Assembly (NCBI GenBank): GCA_965217075.1
Contig: CBDCHC010000008.1
Location: 1-64,000 of the forward strand
Source: CBDCHC01 sp965217075
Lineage (GTDB): Bacteria > Pseudomonadota > Gammaproteobacteria > PS1 > Pseudothioglobaceae
Reading direction: 5' to 3'
DNA: 64,000 nt
Shown here: positions 45,945 through 54,498 of the stretch, in pieces
Numbering within the stretch: position 1 is the first letter of the stretch
How the letters are laid out: each line of letters opens with the position of its first letter
Program-made: the position numbers and the translations under genes
The notes under the pieces: model-generated
The model's input: only the letters and a program-made list of their open reading frames with translations
Told to the model about the DNA's origin: nothing
Database searches by the model: none

Positions 45945-46322
45945 ATGAACGAAAAAAGAAAAGAATATTTGAAGCAATATCAAAAGCATTACAAAGCCAA
46001 ACGAGTAAATCTAACTTTGAGTGATAAGGAATATCAGGAATTTTCACGCATGGCAAAAAATACCAAAATAGCCGCCTACATCAAAAGCCTTGCTGTTGCT
46101 GGACTTGAATCTCAAACCTTGATTCCTAAAAATATAGAAAAAGAGTTAAAAACCTTAAACTTTGCCATTCGTAATATTGCCAACAACATCAACCAATTAA
46201 CTCATTATTCAAATATTATCCGTGAGCTTAGCATTCAAGATGAGCATAATTTATCACAACACCTAAAGCAACTTGATGAAGTTGTGTCTAATTACACCAA
46301 AGGGCAAATTAACCAAAAATAA
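45945..46322 (+). CDS. MobC-like mobilisation protein
   Basis: 125 residues from ATG 45,945 (MNEKRKEYLKQYQKHY); an in-frame ATG at 45,894 adds 17 unlikely residues. A basic N-terminus with a ribbon-helix-helix-like VNLTLSDKEYQEFSRMA is followed by the MobC segment LNFAIRNIANNINQLTHYS. MobC helps the relaxase open DNA at oriT. It ends two bases before the relaxase gene. Confidence 0.78.
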   Translation: MNEKRKEYLKQYQKHYKAKRVNLTLSDKEYQEFSRMAKNTKIAAYIKSLAVAGLESQTLIPKNIEKELKTLNFAIRNIANNINQLTHYSNIIRELSIQDEHNLSQHLKQLDEVVSNYTKGQINQK

Positions 46323-46324
46323 CC

Positions 46325-47296
46325 ATGATAATTAAATCTATGTCTCGTAGGACGACCTCATTTAGCCAATTAGTGGGCTATATGAGCGATATAGATAAAG
46401 CCGACCAGCAGTATAGCATTTACCACAATTTATTTACCCAAGCCCAAGATAAAATCGCAGATGAATTTTTTGCAAACTCTAAGTTTGTTAGAAAGCGCAA
46501 AAATGGTGTTTATCTTTATCATGAGATATTGTCTATCACCAAAAATGCCAATCTTAACAGTGCCAAACAAAAACAAATCTTGCAACAAATAGCAAGGCAG
46601 TATATCCAGCAAAGAGCAAACGAAAACCTAGTTTATGCCACCATGCACGATGACCATGATAATCACCTACATTACCATTTTATTATCAGTAGCAACAGAG
46701 CTGGAGAAAGTACCAAAACTAGAATGTCAAAATATGATTTTGATAAATTCAAAAAGGATTTAGAGTTAAAAGTATTGGCTGATTATCCTGAGCTTAATCA
46801 AACTTTAACGATTAATAAACAAGCTGGAGAAAAACTCTCAAATAAAGCCAGTGAAACCAAACGCAGAATGGGAAAAACCCCTAAACGAGACGAAGTAAAA
46901 GCAAAACTGCAAAGTATTTTCGATAAAGCCAATAGCAAAGATGAATTTTTTAAAATCCTCAAAGACAACAACTTTGATTTTTACATCAGAGGTAAAAATA
47001 CAATGGGCGTGCTTGACACTCAAGATAATAAAAAATACCGTCTGAAAACTTTAGGTATTTTGGATGATTTTGAGCAAATGTCAGCTAGAATTGAGCTTAG
47101 CGAGATAAATGCCAAGCAAAGTGAACAGGCTAAGAATTATAAGAAAAATACTAAAAATGCTGATGATGTGAAAGTTAAAAGTGATAAGCAATCAACTAAA
47201 AATAAAAGCCATGAAAAAAGAAAACAAGATATTAAAAACTTTAGAGAATCTCAATCTAATTCAAAATCCACTGGCAAAAGCCACAAGCCAAAATGA
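46325..47296 (+). CDS. MobA/VirD2-type relaxase
   Basis: 323 residues. The metal-binding histidine motif is HDDHDNHLHYHF (HLHYH at residues 114-118), typical of relaxases that nick oriT; the nucleophile Tyr is probably one of those near the N-terminus (about 20-37). The C-terminal third is Lys/Ser-rich. The stop is TGA at 47,294-47,296; reading it through would add about 40 residues overlapping the next gene start region, but neighbours show UGA is stop here. Confidence 0.82.
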   Translation: MIIKSMSRRTTSFSQLVGYMSDIDKADQQYSIYHNLFTQAQDKIADEFFANSKFVRKRKNGVYLYHEILSITKNANLNSAKQKQILQQIARQYIQQRANENLVYATMHDDHDNHLHYHFIISSNRAGESTKTRMSKYDFDKFKKDLELKVLADYPELNQTLTINKQAGEKLSNKASETKRRMGKTPKRDEVKAKLQSIFDKANSKDEFFKILKDNNFDFYIRGKNTMGVLDTQDNKKYRLKTLGILDDFEQMSARIELSEINAKQSEQAKNYKKNTKNADDVKVKSDKQSTKNKSHEKRKQDIKNFRESQSNSKSTGKSHKPK

Positions 47297-47420
47297 TATT
47301 CAAGATGGGCTACAAATGATATTAAATATCAAGTTAATAAAACTTTAAAATTTAGGGCTAACTTTAATGCAAATAAACACAAAACTTACAGACAAAATAA
47401 CATTCACTTAACAAAACATT

Positions 47421-48899
47421 ATGGGAAAAAACATAGGGGCAGATATACTTAAATCATCATTTGGCTTACTTTATACAGGAGCAAAGTATTTAGTAAAAGG
47501 CAAAGTGCTGAGTAATAAAACAGGGGCAGATTTTTCCAGCAAAAGTGATTATAAACATTATCTAAATTCGCATAACAAAGGCTTGCTACTTAATGGTGAG
47601 AATTTGAGCTTAGATGAAAAAATGAGTTTTCAAAATGTGGCTGTTATTGCTAGTATTGGAGCAGATAAAACTTCAAGATATATCATTCCCAATGTTTTAA
47701 AACTAGCCAATACCAAGTCATCAATCGTAGTTAATGACCCAAAAGGTGAAGTCTTTTATGAGACCTCAGCCTTTATGAAATCACGAGGCTTTAAAGTGAT
47801 TGTTATTGACCCTGAAAATATCAATCGTTCAAATTTATTTAACCCCCTACTTGAAGCAAAAAATGATATTGAGTTAGAACAAATAGCAGAAATACTGATT
47901 AAAGCTGGAGGTAGTGGCAAGTCTGATGATGATTTTTGGCAACAAGGTGCGATGAGGTTTGTCAGTCTATTTTTAAAAGTTTTGCAAAATGCTGGCAGAA
48001 CCAATACTAAATATTTTACTTTGCATAACCTTTATTATTTGTTTCAAAACTTTGGTGACGATGGCACAAGTCTTGATAAATTCATGTCCAAGTATTGTGC
48101 AAACCCAAACGATCCATTTGATGATAATTTGTGGAATGAATACAAGGGGTTATTGACTGGTAACAAAGAAGGAATACAAAGTTTTGTTTTAAATGCTATT
48201 ACTTCACTTAAAGCTTTATCAAATCAAAATATTGCCAAAATCACCTCAAAATCTAATATTGACCTTGAAAATCTTAGAGGTGAAAAAACCATTATCTATT
48301 TCATTACTCCTGCTCAACATGCTGAGTACTATAGCTTTTTTACCAGCCTATTTTTTAGAAGTGTGTTTAACTCTTGTATGAGAAAAATACCCACTAAAAA
48401 AGACTTGCCAATTTACATACTTTATGACGAGTTTGGACATTCAACTATCCCCAATTTTGTATCCACTGCTAATACGATTAGAGGATACAGAGTATCACTC
48501 TCAGTGGTATTGCAGTCCATTAGCCAATTAAATAGTCGATATGGTAAAGATATGGCAGAAAGCATCAAAGGTGGATTTAATACCTACCTTGCTTACTCAG
48601 GCTCAGACCCAACAACGGCTGAATTTTTTGAAAAAATAATCGGCAGGGTAAGAGAAAGACAAAAGGATGAAGTGCTAGACTACAAAGACCAATACCGAGA
48701 ATACAACCTGATTAATTCTGCTGAAATAAGGATGATAGCTGACGATGAAGTGCTTATTGTATCAAGCAACAAGCAAGCAATAAAACTTAAAACCACCCCC
48801 TATTTTGAAAACTGGAAGCTTAAAAGGCAAGCGCAAAAAGGCAGTATTAATATTAAAAATGACAACAAAAGCATTGCTCTAAAATATGTAGAATTATGA
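47421..48899 (+). CDS. VirD4/TraG-type coupling protein with degenerate Walker A
   Basis: 492 residues. After a short N-terminal region come VAVIASIGADKTSRYIIPN (about residue 73) at the Walker A position, SIVVNDPKGEVFYET, Walker B ILYDEFGHS (about 333) and the late YFENWKL. Coupling proteins bring the relaxase-DNA complex to a secretion channel. The P-loop reads ASIGADKT rather than GxxGxGKT, which may affect ATP use. The stop TGA overlaps the next start as ATGA. Confidence 0.8.
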   Translation: MGKNIGADILKSSFGLLYTGAKYLVKGKVLSNKTGADFSSKSDYKHYLNSHNKGLLLNGENLSLDEKMSFQNVAVIASIGADKTSRYIIPNVLKLANTKSSIVVNDPKGEVFYETSAFMKSRGFKVIVIDPENINRSNLFNPLLEAKNDIELEQIAEILIKAGGSGKSDDDFWQQGAMRFVSLFLKVLQNAGRTNTKYFTLHNLYYLFQNFGDDGTSLDKFMSKYCANPNDPFDDNLWNEYKGLLTGNKEGIQSFVLNAITSLKALSNQNIAKITSKSNIDLENLRGEKTIIYFITPAQHAEYYSFFTSLFFRSVFNSCMRKIPTKKDLPIYILYDEFGHSTIPNFVSTANTIRGYRVSLSVVLQSISQLNSRYGKDMAESIKGGFNTYLAYSGSDPTTAEFFEKIIGRVRERQKDEVLDYKDQYREYNLINSAEIRMIADDEVLIVSSNKQAIKLKTTPYFENWKLKRQAQKGSINIKNDNKSIALKYVEL

Positions 48900-49189
48900 T
48901 AGATACCCTTAACCAAATCATCCTGTTTTTTAGCAATTACCCAGTGCTATTTTTTAGTCTTGTTGGCTATTGGTCGGGCTGGGTTATGCGAGAAAAAGGC
49001 TTATACAAAATAATCTTACTACTTTTCTTTTTGTATCACTTTTTGCCTATTTTAGTGAGCATTAACAAAGTCTATATTGCCACATTGCCATTTTTGGTGG
49101 GTATAGGTATTGGCTATTTGGGAATGGATAAAGTGAAGTATTACGGGAATGAGATTTTTTGGACAATCAAAAATATAATAAAACGATGA
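48896..49189 (+). CDS. Small membrane protein of the mobilisation operon
   Basis: 97 residues with two or three hydrophobic helices (about 5-25, 37-55, 60-78). Starts by ATGA overlap with the coupling protein gene and ends by ATGA overlap with the next. No family recognised. Confidence 0.6.
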   Translation: MIDTLNQIILFFSNYPVLFFSLVGYWSGWVMREKGLYKIILLLFFLYHFLPILVSINKVYIATLPFLVGIGIGYLGMDKVKYYGNEIFWTIKNIIKR

Positions 49190-49422
49190 ACGAAACTGAA
49201 GTTATTTTTTATGCAATTATCTCTTTTACTGTAGGTTATTACCTAGCATTTATTGCTACCAGTATTGGTAGCCTTGCCAAAAAATACGGCTTTTTTGTAA
49301 TCTTTGTTTTTCCATTTATTATAAGTGCACTCTATTATGCTGAGATTATCACTAAATACAACAGTATTGTACTAAGCACTGCATTGGCAACAGGCTTTCT
49401 CATTAAACTACTACGCAAATAA
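49186..49422 (+). CDS. Small membrane protein of the mobilisation operon
   Basis: 78 residues from ATG 49,186 (MNETEVIFYAIISF), which overlaps the previous stop; an ATG at 49,159 is less likely. Two or three membrane helices. No family recognised. Ends two bases before the DnaJ-type gene. Confidence 0.55.
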   Translation: MNETEVIFYAIISFTVGYYLAFIATSIGSLAKKYGFFVIFVFPFIISALYYAEIITKYNSIVLSTALATGFLIKLLRK

Positions 49423-49424
49423 TT

Positions 49425-50168
49425 ATGTATGAACTTAGTTATTCAGTTGTAGTATTTATCTCAATTTTGATGATATTTTTTGGCTATATTATTGGTAATA
49501 CTAGAAAATTTAATATCTTTAGTATAGTGTTTGTTGGGATGCTGGTGCTAATGTTTATGGGTCAGTTTAACCACAGTCAAGCCCACCTTATCATTATTGC
49601 AGTGGCTTTTGCTTTTGGTTATTTCTTGCCACATTTGCATATTTTGAGCTTTATTGGTAATAGTTTAAGTGATTTTGTTAATGGTATTCGTTATCGTGAT
49701 AATTATCGCAATATTGAATTAGCACAAGAAAGGCTACAAGAACAGGCAGAAGAACTAGAAAAACTGCGTCAAGCGTTTGAAAAAGCTAAACAAGCCTACG
49801 AAGAAGCTGAACGTGTATACAACGAACAGACTAACAGGCAAAAAGCTAATAATGAAAAGTCAGGCACTGGAAATCAGTCAAAACAGCAGGGCAAGCAAAA
49901 ATCCAGCAGTGGACAAAAAAGCAAGTCTAGTGGTTATCAAAGGCAAAGCAGTGGTAGCGATGACTTAAGAATCTATTATCTTAATTTACTAAGGCTTGAT
50001 CCTACCAAAAAATACACACTCAAAGAATTAAAAAAATCTTACAAGCGAATGCATATGAAATATCATCCCGACCGCAATCAGGACAAGAGTGCTGAGGAAT
50101 TACGGGGATTGAATAAAAAAATGGCTGAGTTTCAGAAGGCTTTTGAGTGGTTGAAGGATAATGGCTAA
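49425..50168 (+). CDS. Membrane-anchored J-domain protein
   Basis: 247 residues: N-terminal hydrophobic helices (about 6-25, 30-50, 55-75), a coiled-coil rich in Glu and Lys (about 95-140), a Ser/Gln/Lys linker, and a C-terminal J domain (about 182-245) with the HPD motif in KYHPDRNQDKS. It would recruit DnaK to a membrane site, as DjlA-type proteins do. Last large gene of the mobilisation operon. Confidence 0.8.
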   Translation: MYELSYSVVVFISILMIFFGYIIGNTRKFNIFSIVFVGMLVLMFMGQFNHSQAHLIIIAVAFAFGYFLPHLHILSFIGNSLSDFVNGIRYRDNYRNIELAQERLQEQAEELEKLRQAFEKAKQAYEEAERVYNEQTNRQKANNEKSGTGNQSKQQGKQKSSSGQKSKSSGYQRQSSGSDDLRIYYLNLLRLDPTKKYTLKELKKSYKRMHMKYHPDRNQDKSAEELRGLNKKMAEFQKAFEWLKDNG

Positions 50169-50169
50169 T

Positions 50170-50280
50170 ATGAGTAGCGTATCAAAAGACAATATCTTGA
50201 AAATATTAAAACTCACAATTGCACTAATTATCAAAGAGTTTTTACTTAAGGACGACAGGTGTAACCGTGAGACACACTGA
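50170..50280 (+). CDS. Possible small peptide after the J-domain gene
   Basis: 36 residues (MSSVSKDNILKILKLTIALI...), starting one base after the preceding TAA, with a hydrophobic helix. It ends at TGA; with UGA as Gly it would run four codons more to TAA. Weak support. Confidence 0.25.
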   Translation: MSSVSKDNILKILKLTIALIIKEFLLKDDRCNRETH

Positions 50281-50723
50281 TTGTGAAAATAATATTTACA
50301 ATCAATAAAAATATCATATAATACTTACTATGTTGTAGCATAAGTTCAGGATTTTTGCATCTAAAAATAAGATATTTTTTTAGTTAATTTCCTTGTTATG
50401 ACAGGCCACACAGGTAACTAGCCCCATGTTAATATGAAACTCTAGTTTAAAAGGTATTGTGTTTAATTTTTCAAAAAAGGTTTTTTTATTTTAGTCTTCA
50501 GCAAATCACACTCCTGCCTCTTGCACTCATCTAACTTAATTCAGGGTTTGGTGTGCAAATCAAAAACTGCATAATTAATTTATATTTATGCGAATTATAA
50601 TCTTAGGAAGGAAATATTCAAACTACTTAATTGTAGTTTTTGGTATTTCTATTTATTTTAACAATTAATAGAAACAATATGTTTTTCAAAAATCGTGCGG
50701 ATGCATGAGGAGAAAAGGAAGGG
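50281..50723. other. Gene-free stretch
   Basis: No convincing gene in the standard code. A hairpin TGATTGT/ACAATCA (about 50,279-50,305) may end the mobilisation transcript. The next gene has an AGGAAGGG-type ribosome site just before its ATG. Confidence 0.4.
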
Positions 50724-51425
50724 ATGAGTAAAGGGCAAACTACTTTAGATAAATTTATTGATGAAAAAATTACTACTGGTAGTAATAATCATAATTATGA
50801 ATTTTTTAGCAATGAATTGGAAAGATTGTCTCATTCAAAAGAAGATAAAGACATTACTATAAATGATTCAAAAAATAATTACTTTTCAAATCTCATGGCT
50901 ATGAGGGAATTGATTAAATTTGCGAAAAATGAGATAAGAATATACACATCTGATTTAAGTGATGATATGTATGGAAATAATATGATTATTTCCACATTGA
51001 TTGACTGGCTTCAAGAAGAAGATGATAATAGAAAATTATATATTCTTGTTAGAAAAAAATTTGATATAAAAAATAAAAAATTCTATTCATTGGCAAAAAA
51101 ATTTAATGAGCAGATAATAATTAGAAGAATAAATCTTAAAAATGCAGAAGAATGTCAAAAAAATGCTGTTATTATTGATAATCAAGCAATTAAACTAAAA
51201 AAAATTGATAATGATAGTATAGAGTATGTGACAATAAATTTTGGAGCAAGGGACATGGCTAGCAGGCTAGTTTCATTATTTGACATACACTTTAACAACA
51301 ACAACAATAGTTTCTCTTTATCTTCCAAGCCAACAAACTCCTTTGTATTGCCAGAAGACTATATGGGTCAAATGGTAAGCGATATTTTGGAAAATAAGAA
51401 ATATACAGTAAGTAATGCAGGATAG
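50724..51425 (+). CDS. Unrecognised cytosolic protein of a two-gene cassette
   Basis: 233 residues, charged, with a mixed alpha/beta core: LIKFAKNEIRIYTSDLSDD, then RKLYILVRKKFDI and NAVIIDNQAIKL, a pattern loosely like phospholipase D or sensor folds but without an HxK motif. It overlaps the following membrane protein by 11 bases. No family assigned. Confidence 0.5.
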   Translation: MSKGQTTLDKFIDEKITTGSNNHNYEFFSNELERLSHSKEDKDITINDSKNNYFSNLMAMRELIKFAKNEIRIYTSDLSDDMYGNNMIISTLIDWLQEEDDNRKLYILVRKKFDIKNKKFYSLAKKFNEQIIIRRINLKNAEECQKNAVIIDNQAIKLKKIDNDSIEYVTINFGARDMASRLVSLFDIHFNNNNNSFSLSSKPTNSFVLPEDYMGQMVSDILENKKYTVSNAG

Positions 51426-51918
51426 CTTATGGAACTGGCTTATTGACGGTAATATTAATCCAATACTTACTACACTCCTGTTTATTGTGCTTATTGCGTC
51501 ATTTGTTAAAAAATCAAAATTAAAAGAACTTATTGCAAGTTGGATGGATATTAGCGATCACGCTAAACAAAACGATAAAGTTATTCAAAACAATATAGAT
51601 AGTGCAGATACTGAAATTTCAAAACGACTAGCAAGAAATCATTTGAGCAAGAATATAATAAGCAGGTCGAATAATCAATTAATAACCTTCTCTAGAGTCA
51701 TAATTGGTTTCTCCCTATTTGCGTTAATTATCGTTAAAATAATACCAAGCCCTAGTTTGACTTGGATGAATAATATATTAACCACTATAATTGTTGTACT
51801 TATCACCCTTATCATAATATATATAAAGTTTTATACATCTAAAACATCTTGTACAAGTATTTTTCAAATCAACATTAACGATGACAATGGTCAAAAGGGG
51901 CAAATAACAGTCATTTAG
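51415..51918 (+). CDS. Membrane protein paired with the gene before
   Basis: 167 residues with three hydrophobic helices (about 14-31, 91-110, 117-138) and a charged region between the first two. Translationally coupled to the upstream gene. The layout, a soluble protein plus a membrane protein inside an element, is common for defence pairs, but no family is recognised. Confidence 0.5.
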   Translation: MQDSLWNWLIDGNINPILTTLLFIVLIASFVKKSKLKELIASWMDISDHAKQNDKVIQNNIDSADTEISKRLARNHLSKNIISRSNNQLITFSRVIIGFSLFALIIVKIIPSPSLTWMNNILTTIIVVLITLIIIYIKFYTSKTSCTSIFQININDDNGQKGQITVI

Positions 51919-52007
51919 TATTTTAACAATCTGAAATGCTAAGCAATTCTTGGCATTAATTTTCATAAAGCAATTTTCGATAACTTCACCCGTCACAATC
52001 CCACTAT

Positions 52008-52038
52008 CTTAACTGCTATTAAAAAAATAGCAGTTAAG
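52008..52038 (+). terminator. Perfect hairpin after the two-gene cassette
   Basis: CTTAACTGCTATT and its exact complement enclose five A. Strong stem; no T run follows. Confidence 0.5.
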
Positions 52039-52081
52039 TCATGTGCTTGTGAATAATCTCTAAGATTTTTACTCAGGCTTT

Positions 52082-52108
52082 TTTAACCAGTGTTTTGCAC
52101 TGGTTAAA
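52082..52108 (+). promoter_or_regulatory. Perfect hairpin upstream of the methylase gene
   Basis: TTTAACCAGTG and CACTGGTTAAA around TTTTG, 35 bases before the methylase start, which has a GGAGGG ribosome site. It may be a second terminator or an attenuating leader hairpin. Confidence 0.4.
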
Positions 52109-52143
52109 GCCAGTTGCAAGACCTTTTTATGGAGGGCTTGTAA

Positions 52144-52950
52144 ATGCCTGAAAATAATAGAGATAACAAACAAAGTTTCATCAAAAAATTTAACGATATA
52201 GCTCATCATAAACACCGTTATGATGTGTTTCGTGATTTTGTCACAATATCAGCCATATCACTGCATAATGCAGTGAATAAGGTTGAGTCGTTAGAAGATG
52301 AATACATGCAAATCATCAAACCTTATGCAAAAGATGAAGTTAATACTTTTGCTGAGTTGTTTGCTGATTTGGTTTTGACGCTTGAGTCATCACCTCGTGA
52401 TGTATTGGGTGAGCTGTATATGGAGCTGAAACTTGGCAATAAAAATGCTGGACAGTTTTTTACTCCACCCCATATATCTGAGCTAATGGCACAGTTGGTT
52501 TATGGTGATCAATTAAAAGAGTTTGAACAGCCATTTATCACCTTAAGTGAGCCTACTTGTGGTGCTGGTGGCATGGTTTTAGCTTTTGTTAAAACTATGA
52601 TTTCTCATGGTCATAACCCTGCTGATAAACTTTGGGTACAGTGTACTGATATTGACAGGCTTGCCGCTCTAATGTGTTATGTACAGTTGAGTTTATGGTA
52701 TGTGCCAGCACAGGTTATAGTGGGTAATTCGCTAACGCTTGAAACTCGTGAAGTGTTTTATACCCCAGCCCATTATATGGGTTTGTGGGATATGCGATTA
52801 AATCTTAGGAAATCTGAGAATTTAATCACGCAACACCGACAAGCACAAGATGAAACTGATAAGCCAAAAATTGACGAGTCTAAACTGCCTGATACCAATA
52901 TCATTGATATTGGCAAAAGTGCAGATATTCAGCTTGGTTTTGATTTTTAG
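52144..52950 (+). CDS. Orphan N6-adenine methylase-like protein lacking an NPPY motif
   Basis: 268 residues of the HsdM-like N6-methylase fold. SAM motif I is TLSEPTCGAGGMVLAF, preceded by AGQFFTPPHISELMAQL. After VIVGNSLTLETRE the expected NPPF/Y catalytic motif is not seen; TPAHYMG stands near that position. It may be inactive or divergent. It stands alone, with a strong terminator after it and no specificity or restriction partner. Confidence 0.75.
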   Translation: MPENNRDNKQSFIKKFNDIAHHKHRYDVFRDFVTISAISLHNAVNKVESLEDEYMQIIKPYAKDEVNTFAELFADLVLTLESSPRDVLGELYMELKLGNKNAGQFFTPPHISELMAQLVYGDQLKEFEQPFITLSEPTCGAGGMVLAFVKTMISHGHNPADKLWVQCTDIDRLAALMCYVQLSLWYVPAQVIVGNSLTLETREVFYTPAHYMGLWDMRLNLRKSENLITQHRQAQDETDKPKIDESKLPDTNIIDIGKSADIQLGFDF

Positions 52951-52970
52951 TGCTGTTGGTTTTGAAATTT

Positions 52971-52996
52971 AAAAACTCCCTTAGCTGGGAGTTTTT
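52971..52996 (+). terminator. Rho-independent terminator after the methylase
   Basis: AAAAACTCCC and GGGAGTTTTT, ten perfect pairs around TTAGCT, with a T run. Confidence 0.88.
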
Positions 52997-53110
52997 GTTA
53001 TTTTGAGTATATCGATTTAATCGAAATAACTGATTTTATTGATATTCTTAGTTTTTTCTCAATTATCAGCACAGGTAAATTGTGCAAAAAAGTTTTGATT
53101 TATTCCTGAA

Positions 53111-53127
53111 GTAGCTATAATAACTAC
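53111..53127 (+). promoter_or_regulatory. Operator/-10 region of the antitoxin-toxin pair
   Basis: GTAGCTATAATAACTAC is an imperfect palindrome that contains a TATAAT -10 box 30 bases before the antitoxin start. Phd-type antitoxins repress from such sites. Confidence 0.45.
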
Positions 53128-53156
53128 ATTATCATTAATTTTTTGGAGTTATGAGC

Positions 53157-53454
53157 ATGAAAACAATGACCTCAAAAGAAGCGCAAAACTCATTTGGTGC
53201 TTTTTTTAGACACCGCTCAACGTGAGCCTGTGATGGTTACTAGAAGAAATCGCCCAGTTGGGGTGATGCTTTCTATGGAAAACTTACCAGCCATATTTGA
53301 GCTAGCAGACTCTATGAGAGAAACAATTAAAGCAGGTGTTAAAGCTGGTTTAGCTGATTCAAAAGCTGGTAGAACACATGAACTAACTGATAAATTTATT
53401 GAAGATTTAAAAAATGAAGCAGAACAAAGAATACTAGCTAAAAACAAAAAATGA
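53157..53454 (+). pseudogene. Phd/YefM-family antitoxin, one-base frameshift
   Basis: With six rather than seven T in the run at 53,202-53,208, the sequence reads MKTMTSKEAQNSFGAFLD then TAQREPVMVTRRNRPVGVML, a textbook Phd/YefM antitoxin of 98 residues. As written, the frame stops after about 21 residues. The ribosome site GGAG is before ATG 53,151/53,157. Its stop overlaps the toxin start (ATGA). The shift may be a read error. Confidence 0.75.
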
Positions 53455-53767
53455 ATCATTACAAAGTAGCCTTTTCAGAGAATGCTGTAAAAGGGTTATT
53501 GGAAATTTCTGATTATATTGCCTAGACAATCCTGTGAGAGCAGGTAGCTTTGTTAAGGAGCTAACAACCTCACTAAAAAAGACATTATCAATTTTCCCGT
53601 ATTCAGGAAAAGTAGTAGAAAATTTAGATTTGGGTAAGGAAATTAGAACTTGGTCGCATGGAAACTATAACAGCTATTATCATGTAATGGATGATAAACA
53701 AACTGTAGAAGTGTTGTTTATTTTTAATGCTAGCCGTAATATTGATTCTCTTGTAACAAGCCTATAA
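53451..53767 (+). pseudogene. ParE/RelE-family toxin, one-base frameshift
   Basis: MNHYKVAFSENAVKGLLEIS opens in one frame, and LDNPVRAGSFVKELTTSLKK continues in another after a one-base loss near 53,520-53,522. Together about 105 residues of the ParE fold, ending FNASRNIDSLVTSL. With the antitoxin also shifted, either the module is dead or both are base-call errors. Confidence 0.7.
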
Positions 53768-53771
53768 AAAA

Positions 53772-54467
53772 TTAGTCAATACTATCAAGTAGATCCTTGG
53801 TTTCGCTCTCAGAGGCTAAGCCCTCTTCAATGGCAAGTTTGGCTACTTTGCCGTATAAAGTATCGGGATTTGTTAAATTACCTTGCAATTTAATCAGTGG
53901 TGCATATTCCCCATTATCAGCCTCTTTAAGTGCTTTGATGTATTCATCTCTATGTGTGTTTTCTTTGGCAAGTAGGTTTTCATTCCATCCAGTCGCTGAT
54001 AGTCCATTTTGCTTTAGATAAATATTAGCAAGCATTCTAGACCACCTACCATTTCCATTTATAAATGGATGAATAACTACTGCCCTATGATGCAGTCTCG
54101 CACTGATTTCTATAGTGTTAAATATTTTGTTTTCATGCCAAAAATTTAAATCATCTGCTAGTTTTTTAAGCTCAGTGCTAACAAGGTAAGCTTTAACTCC
54201 AAAATTAAGTTCAACCATTCTTATTTTTCCTGCCCAATCCCAAACATCATCAAACATTTCTTCATGTAATTTCAAGAAAAAATTAGCATCAAAAGAGGCT
54301 GATTTTTTATTTGGCATACCCCCTAAATAATCAAGACTTGCTTTTAGGATATTTTGAGCTTCGAAAAAATAAATTTCATTAGCACTATAGGTTTTATCTT
54401 TGTCTAGTTTTAAACCCGATAAATCACTCCCATAAGTGGCATCGGCAATTTTGGTTTTATCATCCAT
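53772..54467 (-). CDS. Fic-domain protein (mobile mystery protein B-like)
   Basis: 231 residues with the catalytic Fic motif HPFINGNGRWSR (about residues 132-143), which transfers AMP or another nucleotide group to target proteins. The N-terminal DATYGSDLSGLK and overall layout resemble 'mobile mystery protein B', found on mobile elements next to an HTH partner; here the HTH gene lies directly upstream, 31 bases away. Confidence 0.82.
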   Translation of the reverse strand: MDDKTKIADATYGSDLSGLKLDKDKTYSANEIYFFEAQNILKASLDYLGGMPNKKSASFDANFFLKLHEEMFDDVWDWAGKIRMVELNFGVKAYLVSTELKKLADDLNFWHENKIFNTIEISARLHHRAVVIHPFINGNGRWSRMLANIYLKQNGLSATGWNENLLAKENTHRDEYIKALKEADNGEYAPLIKLQGNLTNPDTLYGKVAKLAIEEGLASESETKDLLDSID

Positions 54468-54498
54468 TAGTTAATATGGTTAAAAGTTAAAAAATGGA

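Noticed and set aside
47294..47420. Read-through of the relaxase UGA as glycine
   Set aside because: The extension is about 40 residues, but neighbouring genes in the same operon use ATGA start-stop overlaps, so UGA is stop in this block.
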